32,184 nucleotides of DNA, taken from Amycolatopsis sp. CA-128772. Its GTDB lineage: Bacteria > Actinomycetota > Actinomycetes > Mycobacteriales > Pseudonocardiaceae. Location: positions 1 to 32,184 of the forward strand of contig NZ_PPHG01000020.1 in assembly GCF_002904295.1 (NCBI RefSeq), read 5' to 3'. The notes beneath the pieces are model-generated. The model was not told where the DNA came from, did not search any database, and saw only the letters and a program-made list of their open reading frames with translations. Below are positions 1-9,942 of the stretch, one piece after another; position 1 is the stretch's first letter; the number at the start of each line of letters is the position of its first letter. The position numbers and the translations under genes are program-made.

Positions 1-1
1 C

Positions 2-868
2 GTGTTCCGTCACACGAAGCTGCTGCAGTTCGAAGCCAAGCCCGAAAAGCCCGACCCCGTCTACGCCCGCAAACTCCAAGAACTCATCGGCGGCGCCTTC
101 GGCGAAATGACCGTCACCATGCAATACCTCTTCCAAGGCTGGAACTGCCGCATCGAAGGCAAGTACAAAGACCTCATCATGGACACCGCGACCGAAGAAA
201 TCGGCCACGTCGAAATGCTCGCCACCATGGTCGCCCGCCTCCTCGAAGGCGCCCCCGCCACCGTCACCGCCGACGCCGTCAAAGACCCCGTCATGGCCGC
301 CATGATCGGCGGCATGGACGTCCAGCAAGCCATCGTCGCCGGCGGCGGCGCCCTGCCCGCCGACAGCAACGGCACCCCCTGGAACGGCAAATACATCGTC
401 GCCTCCGGCAACCTCCTCGCCGACTTCCGCGCCAACGCCGCCGCCGAAGCCCAAGGCCGCCTCCAAACCGCCCGCCTCTACAACATGACCGACGACCCCG
501 GCGTCAAAGCCATGCTCCAGTTCAACCTCGCCCGCGACACCGTCCACCAGAAACAATGGCTCGCCGCCATCGAAGAACTCCAAGCCGACGGCCTCGAAGG
601 CGACATCGCCCCCGGCGCCCTCCTCGACGAAGAAGACCAGACCCACAACCACACCATCTGGCACCTGTCCGACGGACCCGACGGCGCCAAGGGCGCCAGC
701 TGGACCACCGGCGCCGGCATCGAATACCTGATGGACCCCCAGCCCCTCGGCGGCCCCGGCACCGCACCTAAGCCCGACCCGGCCCTGTACGGGACCTACG
801 CCCCGCTTCAGGACGCGAAGGGCACCGCCAAGGGCAAGGCCAAGGCCGTCAAGAACAAGCTCACCTGA
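2..868 (+). CDS. Manganese (non-haem) catalase
   Basis: A dimanganese catalase that splits hydrogen peroxide into water and oxygen in the cytoplasm. The 288-residue product has the family's normal length and starts like other members (MFRHTKLLQF), so GTG at base 2 is taken as the start; the ribosome binding site lies outside the window. The dimetal ligands known for the family are visible: Glu35, Glu66, His69, Glu149 and His182, set in a ferritin-like four-helix bundle. The C-terminus is rich in Lys and Ala. The codon use is odd: all 16 Glu codons are GAA, Ala is almost always GCC, and Leu is mainly CTC, whereas the next gene prefers GAG and CTG. A strong hairpin follows, so it is probably the last gene of its transcript. 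Confidence 0.95.
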   Translation: MFRHTKLLQFEAKPEKPDPVYARKLQELIGGAFGEMTVTMQYLFQGWNCRIEGKYKDLIMDTATEEIGHVEMLATMVARLLEGAPATVTADAVKDPVMAAMIGGMDVQQAIVAGGGALPADSNGTPWNGKYIVASGNLLADFRANAAAEAQGRLQTARLYNMTDDPGVKAMLQFNLARDTVHQKQWLAAIEELQADGLEGDIAPGALLDEEDQTHNHTIWHLSDGPDGAKGASWTTGAGIEYLMDPQPLGGPGTAPKPDPALYGTYAPLQDAKGTAKGKAKAVKNKLT

Positions 869-875
869 CGCCGAT

Positions 876-901
876 CCGGGGCCGCCGCGCGGCGGCCCCG
901 G
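876..901 (+). terminator. Hairpin terminator after Mn catalase
   Basis: A perfect inverted repeat with two 13-base GC-only arms (876-888 and 889-901), eight bases after the catalase stop. There is no T-run, which is common for actinobacterial terminators. It separates the catalase from glgX. Confidence 0.75.
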
Positions 902-939
902 GCCCGGTGGTGCGTCCGGGTGAGGAGGCGCGCGTCACG

Positions 940-964
940 GATTCGAAAGACGCCGGCCGGGTAT
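940..964 (+). promoter_or_regulatory. Sigma-B type promoter candidate for glgX
   Basis: GATT at 940-943, a 15-base spacer, then GGGTAT at 959-964. This fits the consensus recalled for Streptomyces sigma-B (G-N-N-T, 14-16 bases, GGGTAC/T). It lies between the catalase terminator and the glgX start, about 36 bases before the GTG. Confidence 0.5.
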
Positions 965-1000
965 CCGGTCGGTGTTCATTCGTGCTCCCGTGGAGGCCCT

Positions 1001-3184
<2,184 letters not shown>

Positions 3185-3198
3185 GCCCGGGCACGCGG

Positions 3199-3234
3199 GG
3201 TAGCCGGAGCCCGGCGGCGGGCACCCCGGCTACC
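3199..3234 (+). terminator. Nested hairpin after glgX
   Basis: Nine-base arms GGTAGCCGG (3199-3207) and CCGGCTACC (3226-3234) enclose a second small stem, GCCCG (3209-3213) with CGGGC (3218-3222). It lies 14 bases after the glgX stop and 20 bases before the next ATG, so it could end the glgX transcript or only attenuate read-through. Confidence 0.55.
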
Positions 3235-3254
3235 GCCGCGTGAACGGAGGCACC

Positions 3255-3689
3255 ATGGGCAAGGCGACACACCATCTGGAAGTCCACGCACCGGCGCAGG
3301 CCTGCTACGACTGGTGGCGCCCCCTGACCCGGCTGCCGGAGATCTTCTCCGACGTCGAATCGGTCGAGGCCCTCACCGAAGACGGTTCGCGCACGCGCTG
3401 GAAGGTGGCGGGCCCGGCCGGCACGACGGTCGAGTGGGAAGCGACGATCACCGAGGACGCCCCGCCCCACCGCCTGGCGTGGACGACGGTCGCGGACTCC
3501 GAGGTCACCCAGTCGGGCGCGGTCCGGTTCGAGGACAAGGGCGGCAACCGGACCGAGCTGGAGATTTCGATCGAGTATCACCTGCCCGCCGGCAAGCTCG
3601 GCGAAGCGGTGGCGTCCGTGGTCGCGGACCCGCAGCGCAAGGTGGAGCGGGCCGGCACCGAGTTCAAGCGGGTCATCGAGACCCGGTGA
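3255..3689 (+). CDS. SRPBCC (START/Bet v 1-like) family protein
   Basis: A 144-residue single-domain protein of the polyketide cyclase/dehydrase and lipid-transport superfamily. ATG at 3255 is preferred because GGAGG (3246-3250) sits four bases upstream; an in-frame GTG at 3240 lacks such a site. The sequence shows the usual pattern: an N-terminal strand (THHLEVHAPA), an early helix with the DWW motif, alternating beta strands, and a long C-terminal amphipathic helix from about residue 112. Such proteins bind hydrophobic ligands in a deep pocket; the ligand cannot be told here. It follows glgX in the same direction but behind a hairpin, and ends at a strong terminator. Confidence 0.8.
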   Translation: MGKATHHLEVHAPAQACYDWWRPLTRLPEIFSDVESVEALTEDGSRTRWKVAGPAGTTVEWEATITEDAPPHRLAWTTVADSEVTQSGAVRFEDKGGNRTELEISIEYHLPAGKLGEAVASVVADPQRKVERAGTEFKRVIETR

Positions 3690-3693
3690 CAAC

Positions 3694-3734
3694 CCGGGGA
3701 CGTCGGCGGCTGTGACAGCCGCCGACGTCCCCGG
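3694..3734. terminator. Bidirectional terminator, 19-bp stem
   Basis: A perfect 19-base stem (3694-3712 with 3716-3734) and a TGA loop, between the convergent SRPBCC and DUF4383 genes. It is placed to stop transcription from both sides. Confidence 0.85.
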
Positions 3735-3758
3735 TGTCCGATACCGACGCGGACCAGG

Positions 3759-4235
3759 TCAGCCGAGACCCTGGCCCCGGGCCGCCTGCGGCCCGGGGGT
3801 GCTGCGGCCGGCACGGGCGGTCAGCAGGCCGAGGGCGATCATGCCGACGCCCAGGCCGAGGTGCAGCCAGTTGTCCGCGGTGTTCACGGGCACGAAGTTG
3901 GCGTCGCTGCCGTGGTCGATGAGCAGGCCGTACAGCCACAGCACCAGGTAGACGACCCCGCCGGCGATCAGGTACAGCCGGGCACCGCGCGCGGTGCGGG
4001 CGGCGGCGAGGCCGACGACGCCGAAGAGCAGGTGGACGATGTTGTGCAGGACCGAAACCATGAACACGCCGAGCAGCATGGCCATCGAGTTGTGGCCGGC
4101 GAAGCTCAGCTGGTCGTAGTCCGTCGTGATGCCCGGGACGAACCCGAGCACGCCGACCAGCAGGAAGACGACCGCAACGACCGCGGCGGCGACCTGCACG
4201 GGTGATTTCGTGCCGGTGTGGGTGGCGGTGGACAT
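3759..4235 (-). CDS. DUF4383 four-helix membrane protein
   Basis: A 158-residue integral membrane protein that matches the pattern of the actinobacterial DUF4383 family. Four hydrophobic segments are visible at about residues 14-34, 50-75, 87-105 and 121-140. Typical family features are the loop with HNSMAM and the stretch VLHNIVHLLFGVVGLA. The C-terminal tail is Gly/Pro/Arg-rich and probably cytoplasmic. A weak AAGGAAG site precedes the ATG. The small gene at 4278-4610 lies 42 bases upstream in the same direction, so the two may share a transcript driven from 4619-4643. A 6-bp hairpin (4256-4261 with 4273-4278) lies between them. The biochemical role of the family is unknown. Confidence 0.85.
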   Translation of the reverse strand: MSTATHTGTKSPVQVAAAVVAVVFLLVGVLGFVPGITTDYDQLSFAGHNSMAMLLGVFMVSVLHNIVHLLFGVVGLAAARTARGARLYLIAGGVVYLVLWLYGLLIDHGSDANFVPVNTADNWLHLGLGVGMIALGLLTARAGRSTPGPQAARGQGLG

Positions 4236-4277
4236 GGGACTTCCTTTCGCAGGCGGCGCCCGCCCGGAGGGAGGGCG

Positions 4278-4610
4278 CTAGGCCCGGCGGCTACCCGGCA
4301 GTACGGCGGCTAACCACCCGGCTGGTTGCGGTACGGCCTCACCCAGGCGCCGCCGCAGTTCCCGCAGCAACCCGGGGTCGGCCCGGACGGCGGTTTCGAG
4401 GTCCACCTCGGCCGGGAGGCCGAGCGGCAGCAGGGTGTCGAGGAGCACCCCGGCCGCCCCGAGCACCCGGCCGGCGGATTCGCACAGCCACGGCGTCAGC
4501 ACGACGTCGAAGGCGCCGGCGGGCCCGCCGCGGCAGCAGAACTCCACCCGGTACCGCCGGCCGCCGACCGGCCGCACCTGCCAGACCGTGCTCGACGCGC
4601 TGAAGGTCAT
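4278..4610 (-). CDS. Small protein of unknown function
   Basis: I do not recognise this 110-residue protein. It starts [10 protein letters not shown], has a cysteine pair (FCCRGG) at about residues 25-29, a single Trp-rich patch and an Arg-rich C-terminal half with Leu repeats ([10 protein letters not shown]) that could form a helix. It has no signal peptide or membrane segment. The third codon positions are almost all G or C, which supports real coding. A good sigma-B type promoter ends only eight bases before the ATG, so the message may be leaderless or nearly so. It is co-directional with the DUF4383 gene, suggesting a two-gene stress unit; this is inferred from position only. Confidence 0.6.
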   Translation of the reverse strand: MTFSASSTVWQVRPVGGRRYRVEFCCRGGPAGAFDVVLTPWLCESAGRVLGAAGVLLDTLLPLGLPAEVDLETAVRADPGLLRELRRRLGEAVPQPAGWLAAVLPGSRRA

Positions 4611-4618
4611 GCCTCCCG

Positions 4619-4643
4619 GTACCCCGGGCGCCCGCGGGCAAAC
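4619..4643 (-). promoter_or_regulatory. Sigma-B type promoter candidate, minus strand
   Basis: Read on the minus strand: GTTT (4643-4640), a 15-base spacer, then GGGTAC (4624-4619). This is the best match in the window to the recalled sigma-B consensus. It lies eight bases before the ATG at 4610. Confidence 0.6.
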
Positions 4644-4696
4644 GACCGGTGCCTCCCCGATGTCCCATACCCGGACGGCTGATCACCCGTCCGCGT

Positions 4697-4722
4697 GTGT
4701 ATCCGCGCGCGGGCGGGGGTAC
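4697..4722 (+). promoter_or_regulatory. Sigma-B type promoter candidate for ctaD
   Basis: GGGTAC at 4717-4722 has two possible upstream elements: GTAT at 4699-4702 (14-base spacer) or GTGT at 4697-4700 (16-base spacer). It lies 43 bases before the ctaD ATG and is divergent from the promoter at 4619-4643. Confidence 0.45.
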
Positions 4723-4765
4723 GCGCGGGAGAACCCCGTTCCCGGCAGCACCAGGTGGGAGTCCG

Positions 4766-6538
4766 ATGACCGACACGGTGGCACGCCCGGCCCCGATCCC
4801 CCACCGGCCGGTGTGGCGGGGCAAGCGCGGCGCGACGATCCTCAAGACGATCCGCACCACCGACCACAAGACGATCGGCGTGCTCTACCTGACGACGTCG
4901 TTCGGCTTCTTCCTGATCGGCGGCCTGACGGCGCTGCTGATGCGCGGCGAGCTGGCCCGGCCCGGCCTGCAGTTCCTGTCGCCGGAGCAGTACAACCAGC
5001 TGTTCACCATGCACGGCACGATCATGCTGCTGCTCTACGCGACGCCGAACCTGTTCGGCTTCGCCAACTTCGTCCTGCCGCTGCAGATCGGCTCACCGGA
5101 CGTGGCTTTCCCCCGGCTCAACGCGTTCTCCTACTGGCTCTACCTGTTCGGCGGGACGGTCGTCCTCTCGGCCTACGCCACGCCCGGTGGCCCGCCCGAC
5201 TTCGGCTGGACCGCCTACACACCGCTGTCCAACGCCGTCCACAGTCCCGGCGTCGGCGGCGACCTGTGGATCGCCGGGCTGATCGTCACCGGCCTCGGCA
5301 CCATCCTCGGCGCGGTCAACATGATCACCACCATCGTGTGCCTGCGCTGTCCCGGCATGCTCATGTGGCGGATGCCGATCTTCACCTGGAACATCCTGTT
5401 CACGTCGATCCTGATCCTGCTGGCGTTCCCGATCCTGACCGCGGCCCTGTTCGGCCTGCTGGCCGACCGGCACCTCGGCGCGCACGTGTTCGACCCGGAG
5501 AACGGCGGGGCGATCCTGTGGCAGCACCTGTTCTGGTTCTTCGGCCACCCCGAGGTGTACGTGGTCGCGTTGCCGTACTTCGGGATCGTCACCGAGATCA
5601 TCCCGGTGTTCAGCCGGAAACCGCTGTTCGGCTACAAGCTGATGGTGTTCGCGACCATCGGCATCACCGCGCTGTCGGCGGCGGTCTGGGCCCACCACAT
5701 GTTCGCCACCGGGGCCGTGCTGCTGCCGTTCTTCTCGATCATGACGTTCTTCATCGCGGTGCCGACCGGGATCAAGTTCTTCAACTGGATCGGCACGATG
5801 TGGAAGGGCTCGATCACCTTCGAGTCGCCGATGCTGTGGTCGGTCGGCTTCCTCGTCACCTTCCTGCTCGGGGGGCTGACCGGGATCATCCTCGCCTCGC
5901 CACCACTGGACTTCCACATCCACGACACCTACTTCGTCGTCGCCCACTTCCACTACGTGCTGTTCGGCACGATCGTCTTCGCGACGTTCGCCGGCATCTA
6001 CTTCTGGTTCCCCAAGATCACCGGCCGGATGCTCGACGAGGGGCTGGCGAAGTGGCACTTCTGGACGACGTTCATCGGCTTCCACACGACGTTCCTCATC
6101 CAGCACTGGCTTGGCGACGCGGGCATGCCGCGCCGCTACGCCGACTACCTGTCGAGCGACGGCTTCACCTGGATGCACATGGTGTCCACGGTCGGCGCGT
6201 TCCTTCTCGGCCTGTCGGTGCTGCCGTTCATCTGGAACGTCTTCAAGAGCTACCGCTACGGGGAACCCATCACCGTGGACGACCCGTGGGGCTTCGGCAA
6301 CTCGCTTGAGTGGGCGACGACCAGCCCGCCGCCGCGGCACAACTTCCTCGAACTGCCCCGCATCCGCTCGGAACGCCCGGCGTTCGAGCTGCACTACCCG
6401 CAGATGGTGGAACGGATGCGCGCCGAAGGCCACGTCAGCCGCGGCCACCCGCGTGGCAAGCCGTCGGGGGCCGAGGTGCTGGCCGCCGCCACCCAGCCCG
6501 GCGAGCAGGGCGAGAGCGAGGATCCGCGGGGCCGCTGA
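4766..6538 (+). CDS. ctaD: Cytochrome c oxidase subunit I (aa3 type)
   Basis: The catalytic subunit of the terminal haem-copper oxidase, which reduces oxygen to water in the cell membrane and pumps protons. The 590-residue protein has about twelve membrane helices. All metal ligands are visible: His83 and His396 for low-spin haem a, His261, His310 and His311 for CuB with Tyr265 for the His-Tyr cross-link, and His394 for haem a3. ATG at 4766 is chosen because a purine-rich GGTGGGAG lies just upstream and the residues before it are not family-like. It stands alone, without ctaC, ctaE or qcr genes beside it, which suggests a second copy used under special conditions. The sigma-B type promoter upstream fits that, but it is an inference. 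Confidence 0.95.
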   Translation: MTDTVARPAPIPHRPVWRGKRGATILKTIRTTDHKTIGVLYLTTSFGFFLIGGLTALLMRGELARPGLQFLSPEQYNQLFTMHGTIMLLLYATPNLFGFANFVLPLQIGSPDVAFPRLNAFSYWLYLFGGTVVLSAYATPGGPPDFGWTAYTPLSNAVHSPGVGGDLWIAGLIVTGLGTILGAVNMITTIVCLRCPGMLMWRMPIFTWNILFTSILILLAFPILTAALFGLLADRHLGAHVFDPENGGAILWQHLFWFFGHPEVYVVALPYFGIVTEIIPVFSRKPLFGYKLMVFATIGITALSAAVWAHHMFATGAVLLPFFSIMTFFIAVPTGIKFFNWIGTMWKGSITFESPMLWSVGFLVTFLLGGLTGIILASPPLDFHIHDTYFVVAHFHYVLFGTIVFATFAGIYFWFPKITGRMLDEGLAKWHFWTTFIGFHTTFLIQHWLGDAGMPRRYADYLSSDGFTWMHMVSTVGAFLLGLSVLPFIWNVFKSYRYGEPITVDDPWGFGNSLEWATTSPPPRHNFLELPRIRSERPAFELHYPQMVERMRAEGHVSRGHPRGKPSGAEVLAAATQPGEQGESEDPRGR

Positions 6539-6544
6539 CGCGGA

Positions 6545-6578
6545 GAAGCCGCCGGTCCCCCGCGGGGCCGGCGGCTTC
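6545..6578. terminator. Bidirectional terminator between ctaD and SDR
   Basis: An 11-base stem (6545-6555 with 6568-6578) continues, after one bulged T, into CCCC/GGGG (6557-6560 with 6564-6567). It lies between two convergent stops and can serve both genes. Confidence 0.8.
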
Positions 6579-6593
6579 CGGGTGCCACCGGGG

Positions 6594-7436
6594 TCAGAGG
6601 ATCGGTGTCCCGCCCGTCACGGCCACCCGCGCCCCGGAGACGTAGCTGCCGTCGTCGGAGGCGAGCAGCACGTACACCGGCGCCAGCTCGGCCGGCTGGC
6701 CGGCGCGGCCCAGCGGCACCTGCTCACCGAAGGACTTCACCGCCTCCTCCGGCATGGTCGACGGGATCAGCGGCGTCCAGATCGGCCCCGGCGCGACGCT
6801 GTTCGCCCGGATCCCCTTCGGCCCCAGCAGCTGTGCCAGCGCCGCGGTCATGTTCGCGACGCCCGCCTTCGTCACGTCGTAGGGCAGCAGCTGCGGGGTC
6901 GGGTTGTCGGAGTTCACCGACGAGCTGCCGATGATCGACGCGCCCGGCTTCATGTGCGGCACCGCCGCCTTGGCGAGGTGGAAGAACGCGCTCAGATTGG
7001 TGGCGATCGTGTGGTCCCACTCCTCGTCCGGGATCTCTTCGAGGGACTCGTGGGTCATCTGGAAGGCGGCGTTGTTGACCAGGACGTCGATCCGGCCGAA
7101 CTCCTCGACCGTCCGCGCGACGAGCGCCCGGCAGTGCGCCGGGTCGGCGACGTCCCCCGGCACGACGACGGCCTTGCGCCCGGCCTCTTCCACCCAGCGC
7201 CGCGTCTCTTCGGCGTCCTCGTGCTCGTTCAGGTAGGAGATCAGCACGTCGGCGCCTTCGCGCGCGTAGGCGATCGCGACCGCGCGGCCGATCCCGCTGT
7301 CCGCCCCGGTGATGAGCGCCGCCTTGCCGGTCAGCTTGCCGGAGCCGCGGTAGGTGTGTTCGCCGTGGTCGGGCCGCGGCGTCATGGCGGCGGTCGTCCC
7401 GGGCGGGGTCTGCTGCTGCGGGGGCTGCTGGGACAC
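6594..7436 (-). CDS. SDR oxidoreductase, general-stress type
   Basis: A 280-residue NAD(P)-dependent short-chain dehydrogenase with the Pro/Gln-rich N-terminal extension seen in YghA and the Bacillus general stress proteins YdaD and YhxC. The Rossmann motif TGADSGIG is at residues 43-50, NNAA begins at 121, and the catalytic Tyr186 and Lys190 lie in YDVTK, with a Ser run at 171-173. The C-terminal VTGG is normal. Start GTG at 7436 has GAGGAG six bases upstream. The substrate is unknown; relatives are called glucose or aldehyde dehydrogenases on weak grounds. It diverges from hsp20, and both genes share the region that contains two palindromic operators, so co-regulation is possible. No clear sigma-B type site precedes it. 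Confidence 0.9.
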   Translation of the reverse strand: MSQQPPQQQTPPGTTAAMTPRPDHGEHTYRGSGKLTGKAALITGADSGIGRAVAIAYAREGADVLISYLNEHEDAEETRRWVEEAGRKAVVVPGDVADPAHCRALVARTVEEFGRIDVLVNNAAFQMTHESLEEIPDEEWDHTIATNLSAFFHLAKAAVPHMKPGASIIGSSSVNSDNPTPQLLPYDVTKAGVANMTAALAQLLGPKGIRANSVAPGPIWTPLIPSTMPEEAVKSFGEQVPLGRAGQPAELAPVYVLLASDDGSYVSGARVAVTGGTPIL

Positions 7437-7501
7437 GGTGGCTCCTCGGATACGGGAATGGATCTCCGTCCCCGTGTTCCCGCCCGGCCGCGAATCAGTC
7501 C

Positions 7502-7544
7502 GTCATCTTGATGATGACTTCCCACTTGTCATCGTTCAGATGAC
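7502..7544. promoter_or_regulatory. Two RheA-type operators
   Basis: Two copies of GTCATC-N5-GATGAC, at 7502-7518 and 7528-7544, set 26 bases apart. The recalled operator of RheA, the heat-sensing repressor of hsp18 in Streptomyces albus, is TGTCATC-N5-GATGACA. The second copy overlaps the -35 element and spacer of the hsp20 promoter, as expected for a repressor site. The first lies nearer the divergent SDR gene. No rheA-like gene is in the window. Confidence 0.85.
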
Positions 7545-7554
7545 CTGCTAGAAA
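7526..7554 (+). promoter_or_regulatory. Primary-sigma promoter of hsp20
   Basis: TTGTCA (7526-7531), an exact 17-base spacer, and TAGAAA (7549-7554). The predicted transcript start is near 7561, about 40 bases before the ATG. Confidence 0.75.
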
Positions 7555-7600
7555 AGAGGGGCGTGTTGACACCCACCGTCGAAACCAGGAGGAGGAACCG

Positions 7601-8038
7601 ATGTTGATGCGCACCGACCCGTTCCGTGAGCTGGACCGCTTCACCCAGCAGGTCTTCGGCACCGCCGGCACCTGGTCCAAGCCGGCCGCGATGCCGATGG
7701 ACGCCTACCGCGCCGGCGACGAGTTCGTGGTCTGCTTCGACCTGCCCGGCGTCGCCCCGGACGCCATCGAGCTCGACATCGAGCGCAACGTCCTGACGGT
7801 CAAGGCCGAGCGCCGCCCCCTCCCGGGTGGCGACGACGTGCAGATGCAGGTCTCCGAACGCCCCCTCGGCGTCTTCTCGCGCCAGCTGTTCCTCGGCGAC
7901 ACCCTCGACACCGACCACATCAAGGCCGGCTACGAGGCGGGTGTCCTGACGCTGCGCATCCCGGTCGCCGAGAAGGCCAAGCCGCGGCGCATCGAGATCG
8001 CCGGCAGCCAGTCCGACCGCCGGGAGATCCAAGCCTGA
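7601..8038 (+). CDS. hsp18: Small heat-shock protein Hsp20 (Hsp18-like)
   Basis: A 145-residue ATP-independent chaperone of the alpha-crystallin family that holds unfolding proteins in the cytoplasm. It begins [14 protein letters not shown], like Streptomyces Hsp18. The alpha-crystallin domain spans about residues 32-130, with the typical FDLPGV (residues 47-52) and the near C-terminal [10 protein letters not shown]; the short tail has a K-P-R-R-I-E-I pattern where an I-x-I anchor is expected. A very strong ribosome binding site, AGGAGGAGGAA (7587-7597), lies before the ATG, suggesting high expression when the repressor leaves. Control is probably by a RheA-like repressor at the two upstream palindromes. 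A hairpin follows. Confidence 0.95.
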   Translation: MLMRTDPFRELDRFTQQVFGTAGTWSKPAAMPMDAYRAGDEFVVCFDLPGVAPDAIELDIERNVLTVKAERRPLPGGDDVQMQVSERPLGVFSRQLFLGDTLDTDHIKAGYEAGVLTLRIPVAEKAKPRRIEIAGSQSDRREIQA

Positions 8039-8050
8039 CGGAGAGCGTGA

Positions 8051-8085
8051 CCGGGCGGTCCACGCAGTCGAGAAGGGCCGCCCGG
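8051..8085. terminator. Hairpin between hsp20 and the phosphatase gene
   Basis: CCGGGCGG (8051-8058) pairs with CCGCCCGG (8078-8085), and the stem can continue three pairs inward through one T-G wobble. It lies between convergent stops. Confidence 0.6.
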
Positions 8086-8113
8086 CGCACGCACCCTGGG
8101 CCGCCGCTCGGGC

Positions 8114-9328
8114 CTACCGCATCCCGTCCGCCCGGCGCACCGTCAGCGCCCCTTCCCCGGTCCCGGACAACGGCGTCGAGCCGAACCAGTCCAGGCACAC
8201 CACCATCGCGTCGTCCTCGGCCTGGCTCCCGTGCCGGCGGGTCGACAGCTCCCGCAGCATCGCGCCCGGCACGTGCGCCGCCGGCAGCTCGGCCGTCGCC
8301 GTCACCGCCTCCGCCAGCTCGCGGTCGCCGTAGAGCTCGCCGTGCGGGCCCAACGCGTTGTACACGCCGTCGCTGACGAAGACGAACCGGTCGCCGTCGG
8401 CCGCCTGGAAGCTCTCGACCGTGTAGATCGTGCCGTCGAACGTGCCCAGCGGGAGCTGCTCGTCGAACAGGACCCGCTCGGCCTTGCCGTCGCGCAGCCG
8501 CCAGAGCCGCGGTGAGCCGGCGTCGACCACGGACACCGCGCCGGTGGCGAGGTCGAACTCCAGCAGCAGCGCGGCCACGTGCTCGGCGCCGCGGTAGTGC
8601 GCGTACAGCGCCTGGTCGGCGAGCTCCGCCTGCGCGTCCAGGGGCACCCCGGCGCGACGGGCGTTGCGCAGCGCGTTGATGGCCAGATTCGTCAGCAGGG
8701 CGGCCTCGCTGCCCTCCCCCATGCCGTTGATCAGCGTGACGGCGAGTTTCTGCGCCGACGCCGACCAGTCGAAGCAGTCGCCGTAGATGGCGTAGGCGGG
8801 CTCGAGCTGGCCGCCGAGCGCGAATTCGGCGCGGGTGCAGGCGCGCCCGGGCAGCAGCTGCCACTGCATCTCCGCCGCCAGCGTCAGCCGCGACGACCGC
8901 CGGGCCTGGATGTAGAGGTCGGTGTCCCGGTCGGCGACGAACAGCTCGTGGGCCACCGCTTCGGCGAACCGCTGCAGCTCGGCCCACACCTGCGGTTCGG
9001 GCTCCCGCGGCAGCAGCACGGCCAGCACGCCCAGCCGGTCGCCGCGGACGCTGACCGGCAGGTAGCCGGTGACGCGGTCGCCGTCGCGGGTGAACGCGGC
9101 CGCCTGCGCGACGAACGCCGCGCCCGGGATGGTTCCCTCGACCGGGATCGGCTCCGCCGTGTAGGGCTGGTCGCCCACCTGGCACAGTTCCGTGAGGGCG
9201 TAGTCGGCCATCAGCAGCTCGACCGACTCGGCGCCGAAGTGCTCGCCGAGTCCCGAACGCAGCGCCCCGGGCAGGTCGTGCGGCGGTACGTCACGGAGAA
9301 GCCGCTCCACCGCCAGGGATCTGTCCAA
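8114..9328 (-). CDS. SpoIIE-type serine phosphatase with altered metal site
   Basis: A PPM/SpoIIE-family protein (404 residues from the chosen start) of the kind that dephosphorylates anti-sigma antagonists. I chose TTG at 9328 because AGGAGG (9335-9340) lies six bases upstream; a longer reading to 9532 would run into the divergent MarR gene. Residues 1-130 resemble a GAF-like sensory domain. The phosphatase core begins near LQWQLLP-type residues (153-160), followed by YGDCFDW (Asp184, Asp187), NGMGEG (201-206), VSDGV, and a C-terminal EDDAMVV. In active relatives the NGMGEG position reads D-x-x-G-H-G with a metal-binding Asp; here it is Asn201. The variant may mark a subfamily. It sits beside the stressosome operon, which makes stress signalling likely. 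Confidence 0.8.
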   Translation of the reverse strand: MDRSLAVERLLRDVPPHDLPGALRSGLGEHFGAESVELLMADYALTELCQVGDQPYTAEPIPVEGTIPGAAFVAQAAAFTRDGDRVTGYLPVSVRGDRLGVLAVLLPREPEPQVWAELQRFAEAVAHELFVADRDTDLYIQARRSSRLTLAAEMQWQLLPGRACTRAEFALGGQLEPAYAIYGDCFDWSASAQKLAVTLINGMGEGSEAALLTNLAINALRNARRAGVPLDAQAELADQALYAHYRGAEHVAALLLEFDLATGAVSVVDAGSPRLWRLRDGKAERVLFDEQLPLGTFDGTIYTVESFQAADGDRFVFVSDGVYNALGPHGELYGDRELAEAVTATAELPAAHVPGAMLRELSTRRHGSQAEDDAMVVCLDWFGSTPLSGTGEGALTVRRADGMR

Positions 9329-9462
9329 CGCCTGCCTCCTGCTCACGGGTCCGCGCGCACCGGCGCCGGGGGTCGATCCTTCTCGAGTCTGCGCCGCTCC
9401 GGCGTGCCGGTCTACGGCGAGTCGCGTGAGCTGTGCTGCCGGTTCAGCATAGGGATGCCAGA

Positions 9463-9942
9463 GTGGACGCCGTGGATCGATCCCGCGAGCAGGCCGCCCC
9501 GGACGGGACGGCTGCCGTGTCGAGCCTCGCACAGCTGTTCGAGGCGGTGGTCGAGGGCGAGCGGGACGTGTCGCCGCGCCCGCTGTCGGTTTCGCAGCTG
9601 CGCGCGGTCGTCGCGCTGGACCGCCACGACGGCGTCAACCTGCGGGAACTCGCCGAACAGCTCGGTTCGACGCCGCCGCTGGTGAGCCGGCTGTGCGACC
9701 GGCTGGAGGCGGTCGGCTTCCTCGAACGGCTGCCCAGCGCGCGCAGCCGGCGGGAGCTGACGCTGCGGCTGTCCGACCGCGGGCGCGCCTACCTGCAGGA
9801 ACTGCGGGCGCGGCGCCGGGACCGCGTCGAGCTGCTGCTGGCGAAGATGAGCCCCGCGGGCCGCACCGCGCTGGCCGCCGGGCTGGCGGAGTACCAGGCG
9901 CTGGCGGCGGCGTCCGGGGAGCCCCCGGATTTGCATCGCTGA
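9463..9942 (+). CDS. MarR-family transcriptional regulator
   Basis: A winged-helix DNA-binding protein of about 159 residues. The recognition helix region is visible in NLRELAEQLGSTPPLVSRLC, followed by the wing with SARSRRELTLRLSDRG, the usual MarR pattern. The start is uncertain between GTG 9463 and GTG 9472; TAGGGA at 9450-9455 lies seven bases before 9463 and could be the -10 of a leaderless message. It diverges from the phosphatase gene and is followed, after a 73-base gap with a palindrome, by the stressosome operon in the same direction. It may therefore control that operon, itself or the phosphatase. The ligand is unknown. Confidence 0.85.
   Translation: MDAVDRSREQAAPDGTAAVSSLAQLFEAVVEGERDVSPRPLSVSQLRAVVALDRHDGVNLRELAEQLGSTPPLVSRLCDRLEAVGFLERLPSARSRRELTLRLSDRGRAYLQELRARRRDRVELLLAKMSPAGRTALAAGLAEYQALAAASGEPPDLHR

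Noticed and set aside
7566..7571. TTGACA as the -35 element of hsp20
   Set aside because: A -10 element 17 bases later would fall in the ribosome binding site; the pair at 7526-7554 fits better.
9329..9532. N-terminal extension of the minus-strand phosphatase to 9532
   Set aside because: It would overlap the MarR gene start and lacks a binding site; AGGAGG six bases before TTG 9328 supports the shorter form.
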